64,000 nt of DNA from Prostheceraeus crozeri (Eukaryota; Platyhelminthes; Polycladida; Euryleptidae). Shown here in pieces: positions 10,315 to 20,330 of the stretch. A program made the translations under genes and the position numbers. The notes beneath the pieces are model-generated. The model had not been told where the DNA came from and searched no databases. It worked only from the letters and a program-made list of their open reading frames with translations. Location of the stretch: assembly GCA_907163375.1 (NCBI GenBank), contig CAJQUW010003203.1:124001-188000 (forward strand), given 5' to 3'. Every line of letters starts with the position of its first letter. The first letter of the stretch is position 1.

Positions 10315-10366
10315 GTCAATGGCAAATTGTCGGGCCGCTAACGCGGCCCTCTAATTTGCCATTGAC
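10315..10366. other. Strong 52-nt hairpin
   Basis: GTCAATGGCAAATT (10315-10328) pairs perfectly with 10353-10366. Inside it GGGCCGC (10332-10338) pairs with GCGGCCC (10343-10349) across the loop TAAC. It sits immediately before a PLE reverse-transcriptase fragment, in a 480-bp stretch (9840-10355) that otherwise shows only the hammerhead at 9896. It could be a fold-back junction of inverted TE ends. Confidence 0.7.
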
Positions 10367-10752
10367 GCCCTCAAAACATAGCTGTCATCATATCATTGAA
10401 ATGATCTTAAAAAATAACTACTTTAGATTCGAAGATGAATTTTTCCTTCAAGTGTCTGGCACGGCCATGGGCACAAAAATGGCTCCGACCTATGCCACTC
10501 TCACGATGGGATTTATTGAAGAAAAAATGTATAGTTTAATGAACACCAGTTTATCAGCTGCTAATTACGACCTGTTCTGCAAAACTTGGTTGAGATATCT
10601 GGATGACTGTTTTGTAATTTGGGACAATGAATTTGGTAGTATTGTCGATTTTCATAATTTTCTTAATGACATTGATGAAAAGATAAAATTTACATATGAA
10701 ATTAATGAAAATATGAAACCCATGGACTCAAAGTTAATCGCTAACAATGGCA
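10367..10752 (+). pseudogene. PLE reverse transcriptase palm fragment (family B-like)
   Basis: Coding includes FRFEDEFFLQVSGTAMGTKM (motif B) and LRYLDDCFVIWD (motif C with both aspartates), followed by the insertion-like words MDSKLIANNG. It corresponds to the palm of the copy at 6831-7230. It ends abruptly in a 36-bp block (10717-10752) identical to 3141-3176, where sequence of another PLE family begins. Confidence 0.82.
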
Positions 10753-11641
10753 GCTTTTAGTATGAAACTCATCGAATGTCGTTTTTCTGAGCTTGCTAAT
10801 CATAAATCGCTTTTTAACGTGAGGTATGTCGATGACTACTTTGCGGTTTTTAAATCTGAAGAAGACGGCAAACAGTTTTCAACTTTCTCAATTATATTGA
10901 AGACATTATTATATTTACTATAGAGGTTGAAACGAATATCGCCTTACGGTTCTTGACACTGAAGTTAACATTTCTGATGGCACTTTTGACATTGCGCATC
11001 ATATTAAGGAAACATGCACTGGTATCCTCTAATGTATATACCTACTTCTTCGACTCCTTCTTCGGTTGTGACTATGAGATCGTTATTTTCTCATGCGTTC
11101 AAAATTTGCTCTAGCAAAAGAAATTTAGACAAAGCGTCTGAGCAAATTAAGACAATGTCCCTGAAAAGCGGCTACGATGAGAATTTTATTAATAGAATTC
11201 AAAGTGCAACTTTAAAAAGTGTCAGCAACCATGATCGGATTCTTGTGAGAGTGATTTACGCAAGGTATACTGGTCGATTCCCTTCATTGACAATGGTTGC
11301 AGGTATCTGAAAAGGCGCATTGCCGATATCAATTAGAAATTCAAAAAGGTCCAAATTTGCTCTACTTTCAAATCTAACAAAGTGTTGAATAATTTCAACA
11401 ATAACGATACTGTTCCGACTGACTTGAAATCTATGTTACGTATTTGCATACGTGTGATCGCTGCAGAATGCGATACATTGGCGCAACTAAGCGTCGCTTA
11501 GCCACTCGCATCAATGAGTATCTGAAAGCCTATCCTGTGGCTACAGAGATTTCTATGCATGACCATCACCCAAAAACAGAAAATTTCACGGTTGTGGGAG
11601 TGTCTAACAACACTTTTGTTTTGAAATCTATCCTAAATTAA
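10753..11641 (+). pseudogene. PLE family C fragment: palm end, thumb, linker, GIY-YIG
   Basis: Reads FNVRYVDDYFAVF (a second, independent motif C), LRFLDTEV, then a thumb with SLFSHAFKICSS (about 11080), paralogous to SVFSRAHRTCSN at 38805. The linker and a degraded nuclease, CDRCRMRYIGATKRRLATR, follow near 11456. Several frame interruptions. Having two motif C copies 200 bp apart shows that this is a fusion of two PLE fragments. Confidence 0.78.
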
Positions 11642-11828
11642 AAGCAATACTGATCTATTGTCCAATGAAAGGAATGGCTCCATGTCATTGAATCTAAATC
11701 TGTAAATTGGAAGATTTCTGTACACTTTGACCTTGGGTTGCATCGTGAGATATCGTTCACATGCTCTGACTTTGTTTTTACGATTTTGCATATAAACTGA
11801 CTTCTGTGTGGGTTTCTAGTTCCCTTGT

Positions 11829-11871
11829 ACCGCTGATGATGGAATCATCGAGATTCTGAAACATGTTCGGT
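11829..11871 (+). ncRNA. Hammerhead ribozyme (canonical CTGATGA), PLE-C
   Basis: Helix I ACCG/CGGT. Core CTGATGA (11833-11839), the textbook box. Stem II GAATC/GATTC around ATCGA, with an unpaired T each side. GAA (11858-11860), palindromic helix III ACATGT (11861-11866), U17. Located in the 3' tail of PLE-C, 190 bp after the nuclease remnant. Confidence 0.75.
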
Positions 11872-11937
11872 TGCTTCAAAACACGAAGTTGTTTTCTCTG
11901 AAAATATGCTGAAATTGGGCACTCTGTGATATATATA

Positions 11938-13437
11938 CAGGGTGCCCATTAAAAAAGGTAACAATTTGCTTTTACTTATCAACATAACTTCCTAGTTTCC
12001 TTGATTCATTCAAAATCACTATTGTGTACAATCTCGGACTTACCAAATGCGAAACTATGGTCTCAACGCACTTCTCGTGTATTCAAATTTTTCAATAATT
12101 TGTCACTATAGATATCCATCAAACCATTAGGCCTATGACGACACAATAAACAGAGAACTGATAAATATTGAAATTTATAGCACCGAACTGAAGTTCTAGA
12201 AATCATTGATAGTCGAATTCGCAATAATGCAACAGCTAACAGACTTCCAGCGCAAAGTAATAGTGTTGTTTAAAGAAGAAAATCCGACATGGGGCTTAAC
12301 AAAATGCTCTGAAGTGCTTCCTAAGTTCTTCAGTAACATCACAAAAAGACAAATGAACCGCGTCGTTTCTAACCTTAAAAGATATGGATCTCCTGTGGCA
12401 GAATGTCGAAAAGAAGGAAGTGGACGACGCCGATGCATTGCCTCACCAACGAGAGAAGCCATTGTTACTTTATCAGTTACTTCACCAGATAAAAGCAGAA
12501 GACATTTCAGTCAGCGACAAATTGCCAATAAACTGAACATTTCGAAAAGTACAGTTTTTAACGTACTCGATGAATTTCCTTTGAAATGGTATAAGCGTGT
12601 TCAGTGTCAAGGGTTAACCGAGGCGAACAGAAGTGCCAGAAAGCAGAAGTCGATGCTGTTGATAAATCGCTTCGAAGGCTAATGGCATAGTGTTTGGTTC
12701 TCAGATGAAGCCAGTTTTTCTTTGAATCCTGATGTAAACAATCAAAATGTAAGAATATACCGATCTGTCACCTGCAAAACAAACATTCCTCCTGAAGATC
12801 TCGTTGTGGAGTCAGACAAGAAGCAACAAACGATTATGTGTTACGGTGCGATGTCCTGGTGCGGGAAGACAGAACTGCGTTTCGCCGAAGGTTATGCAGA
12901 AGGACAAGAGCATTTACCTGCATCTTGAAGAAAACCGTGAATCAAGAGACTTACACGCAAGAGATGCTGCCTCAAATGTTCGACGACATTAATCATGTGA
13001 TGAATGGCGATTCATGGTGCTGGCAGCAGGATGGGGCGAAGGCTCATACAGCACGCAGAACAATTCAATGGTTAGATAAATTGCCCTGAATTCATTTCCC
13101 CTGATATTTGGCCAGCGAAAAGTCCTGATTTGAATGTGATGGACTGCTGCATCTGGTTTTTACTCCTATCAGAAGTGTAAAGAAACCGAACTGAAATTCA
13201 GAACATTGATGATCTGAAAACTTGTCTTGTTGCTTCTTGGGATGCCATCTCTATGGATACGGTAAAAAGAGGTGCAAACTCTTTGATTGGAAGACTTAAA
13301 AATGTTTCGATGTCGACGGTGGTCACTTTGAATACCTAGGGTAGCAATTACCATGCGTTGATAGTCAATAGAAATTTGATAAATTTTGAATTTAATGTGT
13401 TTTTTTAAATTGTTACCTTTTTTAATGGGCACCCTAT
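11938..13437 (+). mobile_element. IS630/Tc1/mariner-like DNA transposon 1
   Basis: Terminal inverted repeats of about 30 bp: GGGTGCCCATTAAAAAAGGT at the left and its complement at the right (about 13403-13435), inside TATATA on both sides, consistent with TA target duplication in a (TA)n tract. It carries one transposase gene split by frame changes and stops. It sits between PLE-C and a PLE-D 3' end. Confidence 0.9.
12206..13177 (+). pseudogene. IS630/mariner-like transposase, inactivated
   Basis: The N-terminal 158 codons hold a helix-turn-helix region (NPTWGLTKCSEVL near 30, ISKSTVFNVLDEF near 120), and the frame then stops at 12680. The catalytic part continues with VWFSDEASFSLN (first Asp, 12690), GDSWCWQQDGAKAHTA (second Asp, 13010) and WPAKSPDLNVMDCCIW (third Asp, 13110). 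The spacing between the second and third acidic residues is about 36, uncertain because the frame changes at 13088. At least three breaks separate the parts. Confidence 0.85.
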
Positions 13438-13447
13438 ATATATATAT

Positions 13448-13563
13448 GATTTTTTCTTCTTTTTTTCTCTGATGTCTTATGGAAAAATCACGATATCAAC
13501 AAATTACAGATAGCTGAGTCAATAGTCATCAAAGAGAAGTGTCCATCTATGAACAAGCAGGAT
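13448..13563 (+). repeat. 116-bp direct repeat, left copy (PLE-D 3' coding)
   Basis: Nearly identical to 14121-14236 (one difference). It encodes LQIAESIVIKEKCPS followed by MNKQD, the C-terminal end of a PLE-D protein (compare LQIAESITIKEKSPFLNK at 27724-27830). The two copies flank a family A PLE fragment, as a very long target-site duplication would. Confidence 0.9.
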
Positions 13564-13886
13564 CTAGCTTCTCTACCTCTGTTTCCCAGCACTTTAACTC
13601 GTCGTGTACTTTGAATGACTTTTCCTTTACGGCCCTCGAACATTGTGATAACAATAACAAAAGAAAGGTAAAAGAGATATCATGGATGAAACGTTTGCGG
13701 ACAATAGTACCTAATGGTTTAAACGTGACGTCAGATTACAACAATGTAATCAATTTGGTGCTTCCTTGCAGTGAATGCAGTGGACCAGTTGTACGCCTTT
13801 GTAATCAATTGATTGAAGATGTAAAGACTCGTGGCTCTTATCGCTCTGGCAAGAATTTGTGCAGTTTGTTGAACTATAATCGCTAG
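13564..13886 (+). pseudogene. GIY-YIG C-terminal tail of PLE-A
   Basis: 107 codons open to the stop at 13884-13886. The residues TSVSQHFN and FTALEHC parallel TSVSKHFNETCS and FVALEHC of the first PLE (5000-5060). Because this copy reads on into VPNGLNVTSDYNN and ends at LNYNR, it shows what the C-terminus of family A looks like. The catalytic part of the nuclease is missing. Confidence 0.78.
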
Positions 13887-13933
13887 AACTATTTAAGTCT
13901 ATGCTTTGTACATTTTCTGGTTCCTTGTACATA

Positions 13934-13974
13934 TTGGAGTTGAGAAAGATTTTGAATCGAAACCGGTCCTCCAA
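13934..13974 (+). ncRNA. Hammerhead ribozyme variant (U3-A8), PLE-A
   Basis: Helix I TTGGAG (13934) with CTCCAA (13969), 6 bp. Core TTGAGAA (13940-13946). Stem II GATT/AATC with loop TTG, GAA, palindrome ACCGGT (13962-13967), C17 at 13968. Compared with 5364-5402, the helix I and II sequences differ but pairing is kept, which argues for a conserved RNA fold. Confidence 0.82.
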
Positions 13975-14120
13975 CACAACGACTTTTCTTTGTCTTGGTT
14001 TTGGTTTGTCGAGTAACGGATCTGGGACGTACGCGCGGTGCGAGCGGCACCTACTCGGTGGAATTAAAACACCACTGAGTACTTCTACCAATCTACCGAT
14101 ATATATATATATATATATAT

Positions 14121-14236
14121 GATTTTTTCTTCTTTTTTTCTCTGATATCTTATGGAAAAATCACGATATCAACAAATTACAGATAGCTGAGTCAATAGTC
14201 ATCAAAGAGAAGTGTCCATCTATGAACAAGCAGGAT
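14121..14236 (+). repeat. 116-bp direct repeat, right copy
   Basis: Second copy of 13448-13563. From here the PLE-D reading continues (KGLTRNLSII) into its 3' tail and the decayed hammerhead at 14431. Confidence 0.9.
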
Positions 14237-14430
14237 AAGGGACTGACAAGAAATCTCAGTATCATTTAGTGCTATGCGGTCTGGCAGTGACATTCTATGG
14301 TGCAGTTGCACCAAATATTTGATGTTCTATCATGTTACCGCCATTCTCATAGCTAGTTTGTTTTTACTTAATGCTAATCTCTCCACAACTTTTGAATTTA
14401 AACTTTTTGGCATTTTTTATCTTCATTACA

Positions 14431-14474
14431 TTTCTTGATAATGGACCTTGTATGTGTGTCCCAAACGTCGAAAT
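14431..14474 (+). ncRNA. Decayed hammerhead, PLE-D 3' end
   Basis: TTTC pairs with GAAA. Core TTGATAA (14435-14441), stem II GGAC/GTCC, then CAA in place of GAA, palindrome ACGT (14465-14468), C17. The G12 change predicts loss of activity. Following sequence (TAAAATGGTATTC) matches the copies at 27500 and 37105. Confidence 0.6.
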
Positions 14475-14607
14475 TTTTTATAGTAAAATGGTATTCAAAG
14501 ATTGCTTTTAAACAACTCAGCACAAAAGGAAAATATCTATATAGAAAAACCGAATGAAGTTTACAGAAATGCTTAAAAGTACCGAACAATGTTCTATTTA
14601 CTAAAAC

Positions 14608-14611
<4 letters not shown>

Positions 14612-14673
<62 letters not shown>
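14612..14673. repeat. (TA)n microsatellite after PLE-D end
   Basis: About 30 TA units. Apparent Tyr/Ile open frames through it are artefacts. Confidence 0.95.
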
Positions 14674-14682
<9 letters not shown>

Positions 14683-15147
14683 CTCAAACCAACTTGGAAA
14701 ACGTAGTACAAATATACATAACACTGATGTGATGAATGATAAAATGATAAAAATGTCCATATACAATGAATGATGGATGGAGGATGAGATGTACAAATAA
14801 GTGAAATGACCATACGGATCGGAAGAAAAGGCCATGTGTAAATAATTACATGCATTACAAGTCAAATGTCAAAATTGATCATGAATTATCTGCATATTGA
14901 AAAACCTGTATGTCCAATAATATTGTCATTATCTCACGTCGTGCTGTTCTTATGAATGAATAAATCTTAGGTGTGATTTTGCATCTTTTCTGGAATCATT
15001 TCTTGTTTATATTGTAATCACAATTTATTTATAAGTTTTATTAATAAGTTTTCCAGAGCCGGTCAATATATAATGCAAGGACAGATATACAGTAGCAAGG
15101 ATTTAATCTGATAAAAATAAAATTATCAAGTAACTCACCTTTAAAAA
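14674..15147. other. No gene seen
   Basis: AT-rich. AGAGCCGGTCA at 15054-15064 is the exact reverse complement of TGACCGGCTCT at 15188-15198, so the end of this stretch and the next repeat can fold back. Nothing else is supported. Confidence 0.4.
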
Positions 15148-15234
15148 AATTGATAATGATTGAGAAATATCTAATATTGTGTAGCAATGACCGGCTCTCC
15201 TTGTATTTCGTCCGTTAGTTATGTAATGACTGGG
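15148..15234. repeat. 87-bp direct repeat flanking the LINE region, copy 1
   Basis: About 93% identical by eye to 22934-23021 (shared core GCAATGACCGGCTCTCCTTG). The two copies bracket 7.7 kb containing the minus-strand LINE. Either an old long target duplication or two copies of a dispersed PLE-related segment. Confidence 0.8.
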
Positions 15235-15338
15235 TAGAGATTTGGTTTGTAATCTGCTTTATCAATAGGCATGAATACTCTTAACATCGAATCGATTTTG
15301 CTTGCTTTTATTGGTACTTCCATTGTTAGAAGATAGGG

Positions 15339-16885
15339 ACAGGCCATGGACTTCTATGATATAGCATCGGGACAGAAATCTGAACAGATATCATTGACCC
15401 TTCTATACGAAATGAGGCTGACTATTTGAATCGATGTCATTCATGCAGAAGTTATGTGCATTGTATTCTTGTTATTCTTGCTCTGCGGGCGTTGTTATTT
15501 AGTGTTTTTCAAATCATCAGCGATGTTTGTGGAGAAAGGAAAATGCTGAGCACATTCTTTGTGTTTATGTACCGGTATAAGAATGACAGTAAAATTAAAG
15601 ACTCTCGCCACCTACATTTCATTGCTTATCTTTGAAAAATAAGTCACAGAGTCTATCGATAAAGAACAATGTGATTTACGCCGACGACCAAACCAAAATT
15701 ACTCCTATTTGGTGGCTTCTCACAATTGTCTTCCTCAGGAAGAAGAAGAGAAATTTCAATCGATATGGAAGCATAGCCCTCAAATGGGAAATGAAAACTG
15801 ACTTCGTTCGTCGCCTCAAATTAAAGTAAAAAAATGTGTGAATACGAGTAAGACTATACTCGTACTTTTTGAATTTCGGAGCGACAGAAATCTGATTGCA
15901 AGGTTACAGACGAGTATATTCTCCTGAACTCATCTTTGCAACGTTCGAAGAATTCAACACAATAAAGATCATGAACCTTTTTTATCTCATTTTACACAGT
16001 GATCTAGACCCAATATGGATAATGCATATCTCATAGGATGGATCATGAAATTTCATTAAGTGATGCAAAAATAAAACAAGTTTGCAGTGCAATTGTATTA
16101 TCTTCTATCGCACAATCGAAATGAGCACCCTGTATGGATATGGCTATTTCTGAATAATATTTATAAAATAAAGAGCTCGATTCTATCCTGGTGCATGTTG
16201 CATCAATATTCTGAGCTTCTATGCGCCACTATGGCATTAAAAGCAAAGCAACAAACAGATGTAGTGTTTTTTTGGTGTTGGTTCTTCGAAAGTTCCCGAA
16301 TGAATAAAGTCATTTCAGGAAGTAAAACCAAAATCAATAACCAATCCACGAATCGTGTTATTTGATGAATTGTGTTATTTGATGTGCTGCTTCACTTGGA
16401 AAAGGGAAGATATGACCTAATATTTGTAAAAAAGTGCAAACCTAAAACGCCAGTTTGTTTCCAAAGGATTAATTATTTGACTTTGATTATTGATTGACTC
16501 TCTTTTAAATCTTGCGTGTTCGTAAATAATTTCTGTAAATAGCACTCCAATGTTTTATTTAATTCAAAAAATAGGAGCCAACAGATCTATGTGAATGACA
16601 TTGATTGATACATGAATAAGTTTCCTCAGATAACTCATTTGCCAATGTGCAAATGGCGATTGAAAAATTGGCAAAGTCAGACTGAAAAAGAGACTATAGG
16701 AATTATACTTCAAAATTGATGTAAATTGGCATGATCTTCCAGATATAGTTACACATTATCACGAAAATTAATCAACCCATGCATGTTTAAATGCATCAAT
16801 ATGAAATGCAATATCAGTCTCATCTCGTATACGTGTTATTTGAGATATCTGTCCAGATGCTGTATTATAGAAGTCCATGGACAGG
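15339..16885. repeat. Element with ~43-bp inverted ends, no gene
   Basis: A stretch at 15339-15384 (with CCATGGACTTCTAT) is complementary at about 85% to 16843-16885 (with ATAGAAGTCCATGG). The 1.5 kb between has no supported coding frame. It may be a non-autonomous DNA element lying in the 3' part of the LINE, but no clear target duplication was found. Confidence 0.45.
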
Positions 16886-17084
16886 CTCATAAGTTTCGTA
16901 GATATTCTCAGTAGTATTCAATACGGTTCACCATAGAAATCAAACAATAAGAAGCATGAAATGTCAAGGCAGACCTTGATTTTTCATAGAAATTTATGCG
17001 ACTGCTTTGGCATAGAATCACGCTATTAATTTAAATTAGATTGGTGACCTGATTTATCTAAAACTGCATGTGCTTGACAATTTA

Positions 17085-19260
17085 TTATGATTTGTCTTTC
17101 TTCCTAACTTTATTTGAATTATTTTGATATTTGTAGATACCTATCATTTCGGCGATACTGGGAGCAGTTATTTTATTGTAGAATTCTTCTTTACAACTTG
17201 TGTTTCTCAAAAATGGTGCAAATTTCCTTCTAATTTGGGCATATGCAGGACATTCAACAAAGAAATGATACATTGTTTCAACTTTTTGACTGCTGCAGGT
17301 TTCGCATAAACGCTCATCATATAATTTCTTATTTTTATATATACCAGTTCTTACCATAAGGTCATGGTTATTAGCTCTATTTTATCAACGTATTTATTTC
17401 CATTGGTATGTCTAAATCTAGACAGGGCTTCAAATTCAATTCGAATCTAGCTAATTCCAAATAATTTCTGCCAGAATTACTCTCTTTGACACTATCGATC
17501 CATTGAGTGCGAAAGTATTCAAACAGAGTACTACGTGTACATTTCTCCATCATTTTTTATTTACAGCATTTTGATTTTGCCATAAGTGTAATAGGTTGAC
17601 TTCTTTCAGTAACATCTTCACTTTGGCTGTCCATGTTTAGGAATATTGAGAGTCATTCATATGGTTATAAATGTCAGTATATATTTCTCTAGCCAAATTA
17701 CTGTCTTTACTATTTATTAGCTTTATCCAGAAAGTGATCGCCGCCTGATAGAAACAGAATTCTATTGGAAAAAGTCCGAATTATCCGATCAAACAATAGA
17801 TTGGGGTTGATTTTACCAAATGATAGTGATTCTTAAAAACTGGAACTGAATATTATTCATACAATTTAGATTGTTGTGACAACAAAGTTCAGCACAGTAT
17901 TTCATTTTAGACAATCTTAACATTTCAAAAGTGTTCTTCACTATACGTCTATTTACATGGCCGAATTCTCTTAACTTCTTTTCAGTTACATATGAAGCAC
18001 GTTTACCTTTTTTACCAAGTATTCAATATGTTTTTTATTATGTTTAGATATCTACATTCCAAGATATTTAAATTCATCAATTATATTTATATCGTATTTC
18101 ATATTACAAATTTTTATTTCGATGCTATCATTGCTATGAAACTTGTTAAGTATCATTTGCATTTGTTTTATCGTAATTAATTGTTAATCCATTTTTTGTA
18201 CAAAAGTTTCCAACTAATTTCAATTGATGCATCAACCCTGTCTCACTTTCACTCAACAAGAGAACATCGTCTGTGTACGTAAGACATGCGATTTGAATAT
18301 TACCTATCTTAATGGGTCGTGTGAAATCACTATCAACATTTATTTTGATGAGCAAGTCATTCATATATATGCAAGAGGGTTGGAGAGAGACTATCTCCTT
18401 GAGGTATACCATTCTATATTTGAAATGGATTTGTCTCTTTTCCTTTATATAATACTTGTTAAAATTGTTTTACTGTCAGTAAATTAGTTATCGTGGTTAA
18501 ATTTTGCTGTCAGGTAAAACATAATTCAGTTTGTTGATCAGTAATTTATTCGGTATTGAATCGAATGCCTTGGACAAATCTGCAAAGCATATGTGTAGCG
18601 GCATCTTTCTGTTCTTATATATTTGAATCGATTCTTTCAGTATAAATAAATTATCCAGTGTTGAATTACCTTTTCTAAATCCCGTTTGACATGGGTGAAT
18701 AATTTGATTATCCAACCATGTATTCAGTCTTTCATTTACAATCTTTGCAAAAAGTTTTTCTTAACATGAGGATAAGGTGAAACAGCGATACGAGGTTGTG
18801 GTTGCCTTTTCTCCTTTCTTATGACTAATCCAGCTTCAATTCCATGGTATTTCATTATAAATTAAAATTTTATCAAACATTTCCATAGGATTTCTAGGAT
18901 TTCTGTTGCATTTTCTTTTAACATTTCATATACAAAGCCATCTGGTCCACTTGATTTAAAATTTTTTGAGTTTTTTATATTTGTTTCAATTTCGTTATAT
19001 GCGAATTTAGTATCTAATACAAGTAGGTCTGTTAGTGAATTTGTTCTCAGAGTCACAATCCTGGTAGGATGGATGTTGCTGTTCTCAGCATCATTATCTA
19101 TCATAGCAGTCTTGAAATGTTCTGCAGTTAGGTTATTTTCTATGTGAGTCTTAGTTTGCTTTGGGTTGAGTATTTTCCAATATCGTTTGTGATCACTATT
19201 TTGCTTTGCGGCTTGAAATTCATTATATTTGATCTTTCTTAGGCACCGTTTTTCTTTCTA
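17085..19260 (-). pseudogene. LINE reverse transcriptase and C-terminal domain
   Basis: Pieces in order along the minus strand: SGPDGFVYEMLK (18960), CQTGFRKGNSTLDNLFILKE (18690), ICFADLSKAFDSI (motif A, 18590), CLTYTDDVLLLSES (motif C with YTDD instead of YADD, 18280), ELARFELNLKPC (about 17450) and a C-terminal segment with RLCETCSSQKVETMYHFFVE (about 17290), a Cys/His pattern common at LINE C-termini. At least six frame interruptions. Confidence 0.78.
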
Positions 19261-19271
19261 ATTTTTTTCTT

Positions 19272-20330
19272 TCAAGTTTTCCTTTGTGTCATTAAATTCA
19301 TCAGATTTTCATTTGACTGATCAGTTTTATATTCCGCTACTATTCTTCTATAATCTCTTCGCAGTTTTCTTAATTCATCCGTGTAGATGCGTTTATTATC
19401 ACATGCGTATTTATTGTCAATAGCTTTTGTTATATTTTTGTATAGTTCATCATAAATATTCGTTGCTGACATTAGTGTTGACTTAATACGAGTACTATTC
19501 CTGAGAATTGCACAATCTACAGTAAATTTACTCGAGTTGAAATTGTCTTTATTTGTATCAGTCCATTTGAATGGTCTGATTGCTTTTATCTTCGATGCCT
19601 GATAGCATTTCGTATTTAGCCCACCGGGAGTTTTCGTATTCATTTTAATCTCAAATGTCAATGGCGAATGATCACTGTATAATACAGGCTCATGGGCTTC
19701 ACAATTTTTCAGTTTATTCACTAATGTTTTAGATAGGATAAGATAATCGACCACAGATTTTCGAATTTCATTATGTTGCATTATATTAAAAGTACATTTT
19801 CCGATAATGTCTGAAGTCTCAAATCTTCCATTTGCAATTACCAAAGATGTTTCATTACAAAATGAAATTATTTCACGACCATTAGTGTTTATAATTTTAT
19901 TTTCAGAAATTCTATGAGGCAGGTCATTGTTTTAGTGTCACTTTCATTACAGATTCTTCCATTTAGGTCACCAATCATTATTATATTCTGCATATTATGC
20001 CTTATTGTACATGTATATCGCTTGATTTTCTCAAAATATTCGTTATCTTTAGATTCTCTGTTTTCTCTGTATGATATCATGATGAATATCTCTTTTAAAT
20101 CTGTCCATTTACTACGAGTATTTACCAATTTGAGTATCAGCACGATTCCTTCTTATGTATTCAGTTCTTATCATTAAATAGATTTTCATATACAGACACT
20201 CCTTTTATATTTCTACCTTTCGTCTTGTTCTCGTACGTTGTATGAAAGGCATTGTAATTAGGTATGGCAGGTAGATCTACTCGCATGCTGCATTTTAAGT
20301 GTGTTTCAGTAAAGCATACCGGTATATATA
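19272..20330 (-). pseudogene. LINE APE endonuclease, 3' part
   Basis: Minus-strand coding includes CFTETHLKCSMRVDLPAI (catalytic ETH, about 20290, just inside the mariner boundary), IIMIGDLNGRICNES (catalytic GDLNGR, about 19970) and LYSDHSPLTFEI (catalytic SDH, about 19670). These are the three hallmark blocks of AP-endonuclease-type LINE nucleases. The N-terminal block (YYVNINGLNDGKF) lies beyond the mariner at 21790. Confidence 0.82.

Larger units (their letters stand above)
13564..14120 (+). mobile_element. PLE family A 3' fragment inserted in a PLE-D end
   Basis: A 5'-truncated family A copy containing the last part of the GIY-YIG protein (TSVSQHFNSSCTLNDFSFT near 13572, then LRTIVPNGLN), the 3' tail, a hammerhead at 13934-13974 and a terminal (TA)n. 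It is bracketed by 116-bp direct repeats. Confidence 0.85.

Noticed and set aside
14398-14865. Tyr/Ile-rich frames
   Set aside because: Generated by the (TA)n tract. Similar artefacts occur at 9790, 24983, 27363 and 37262.
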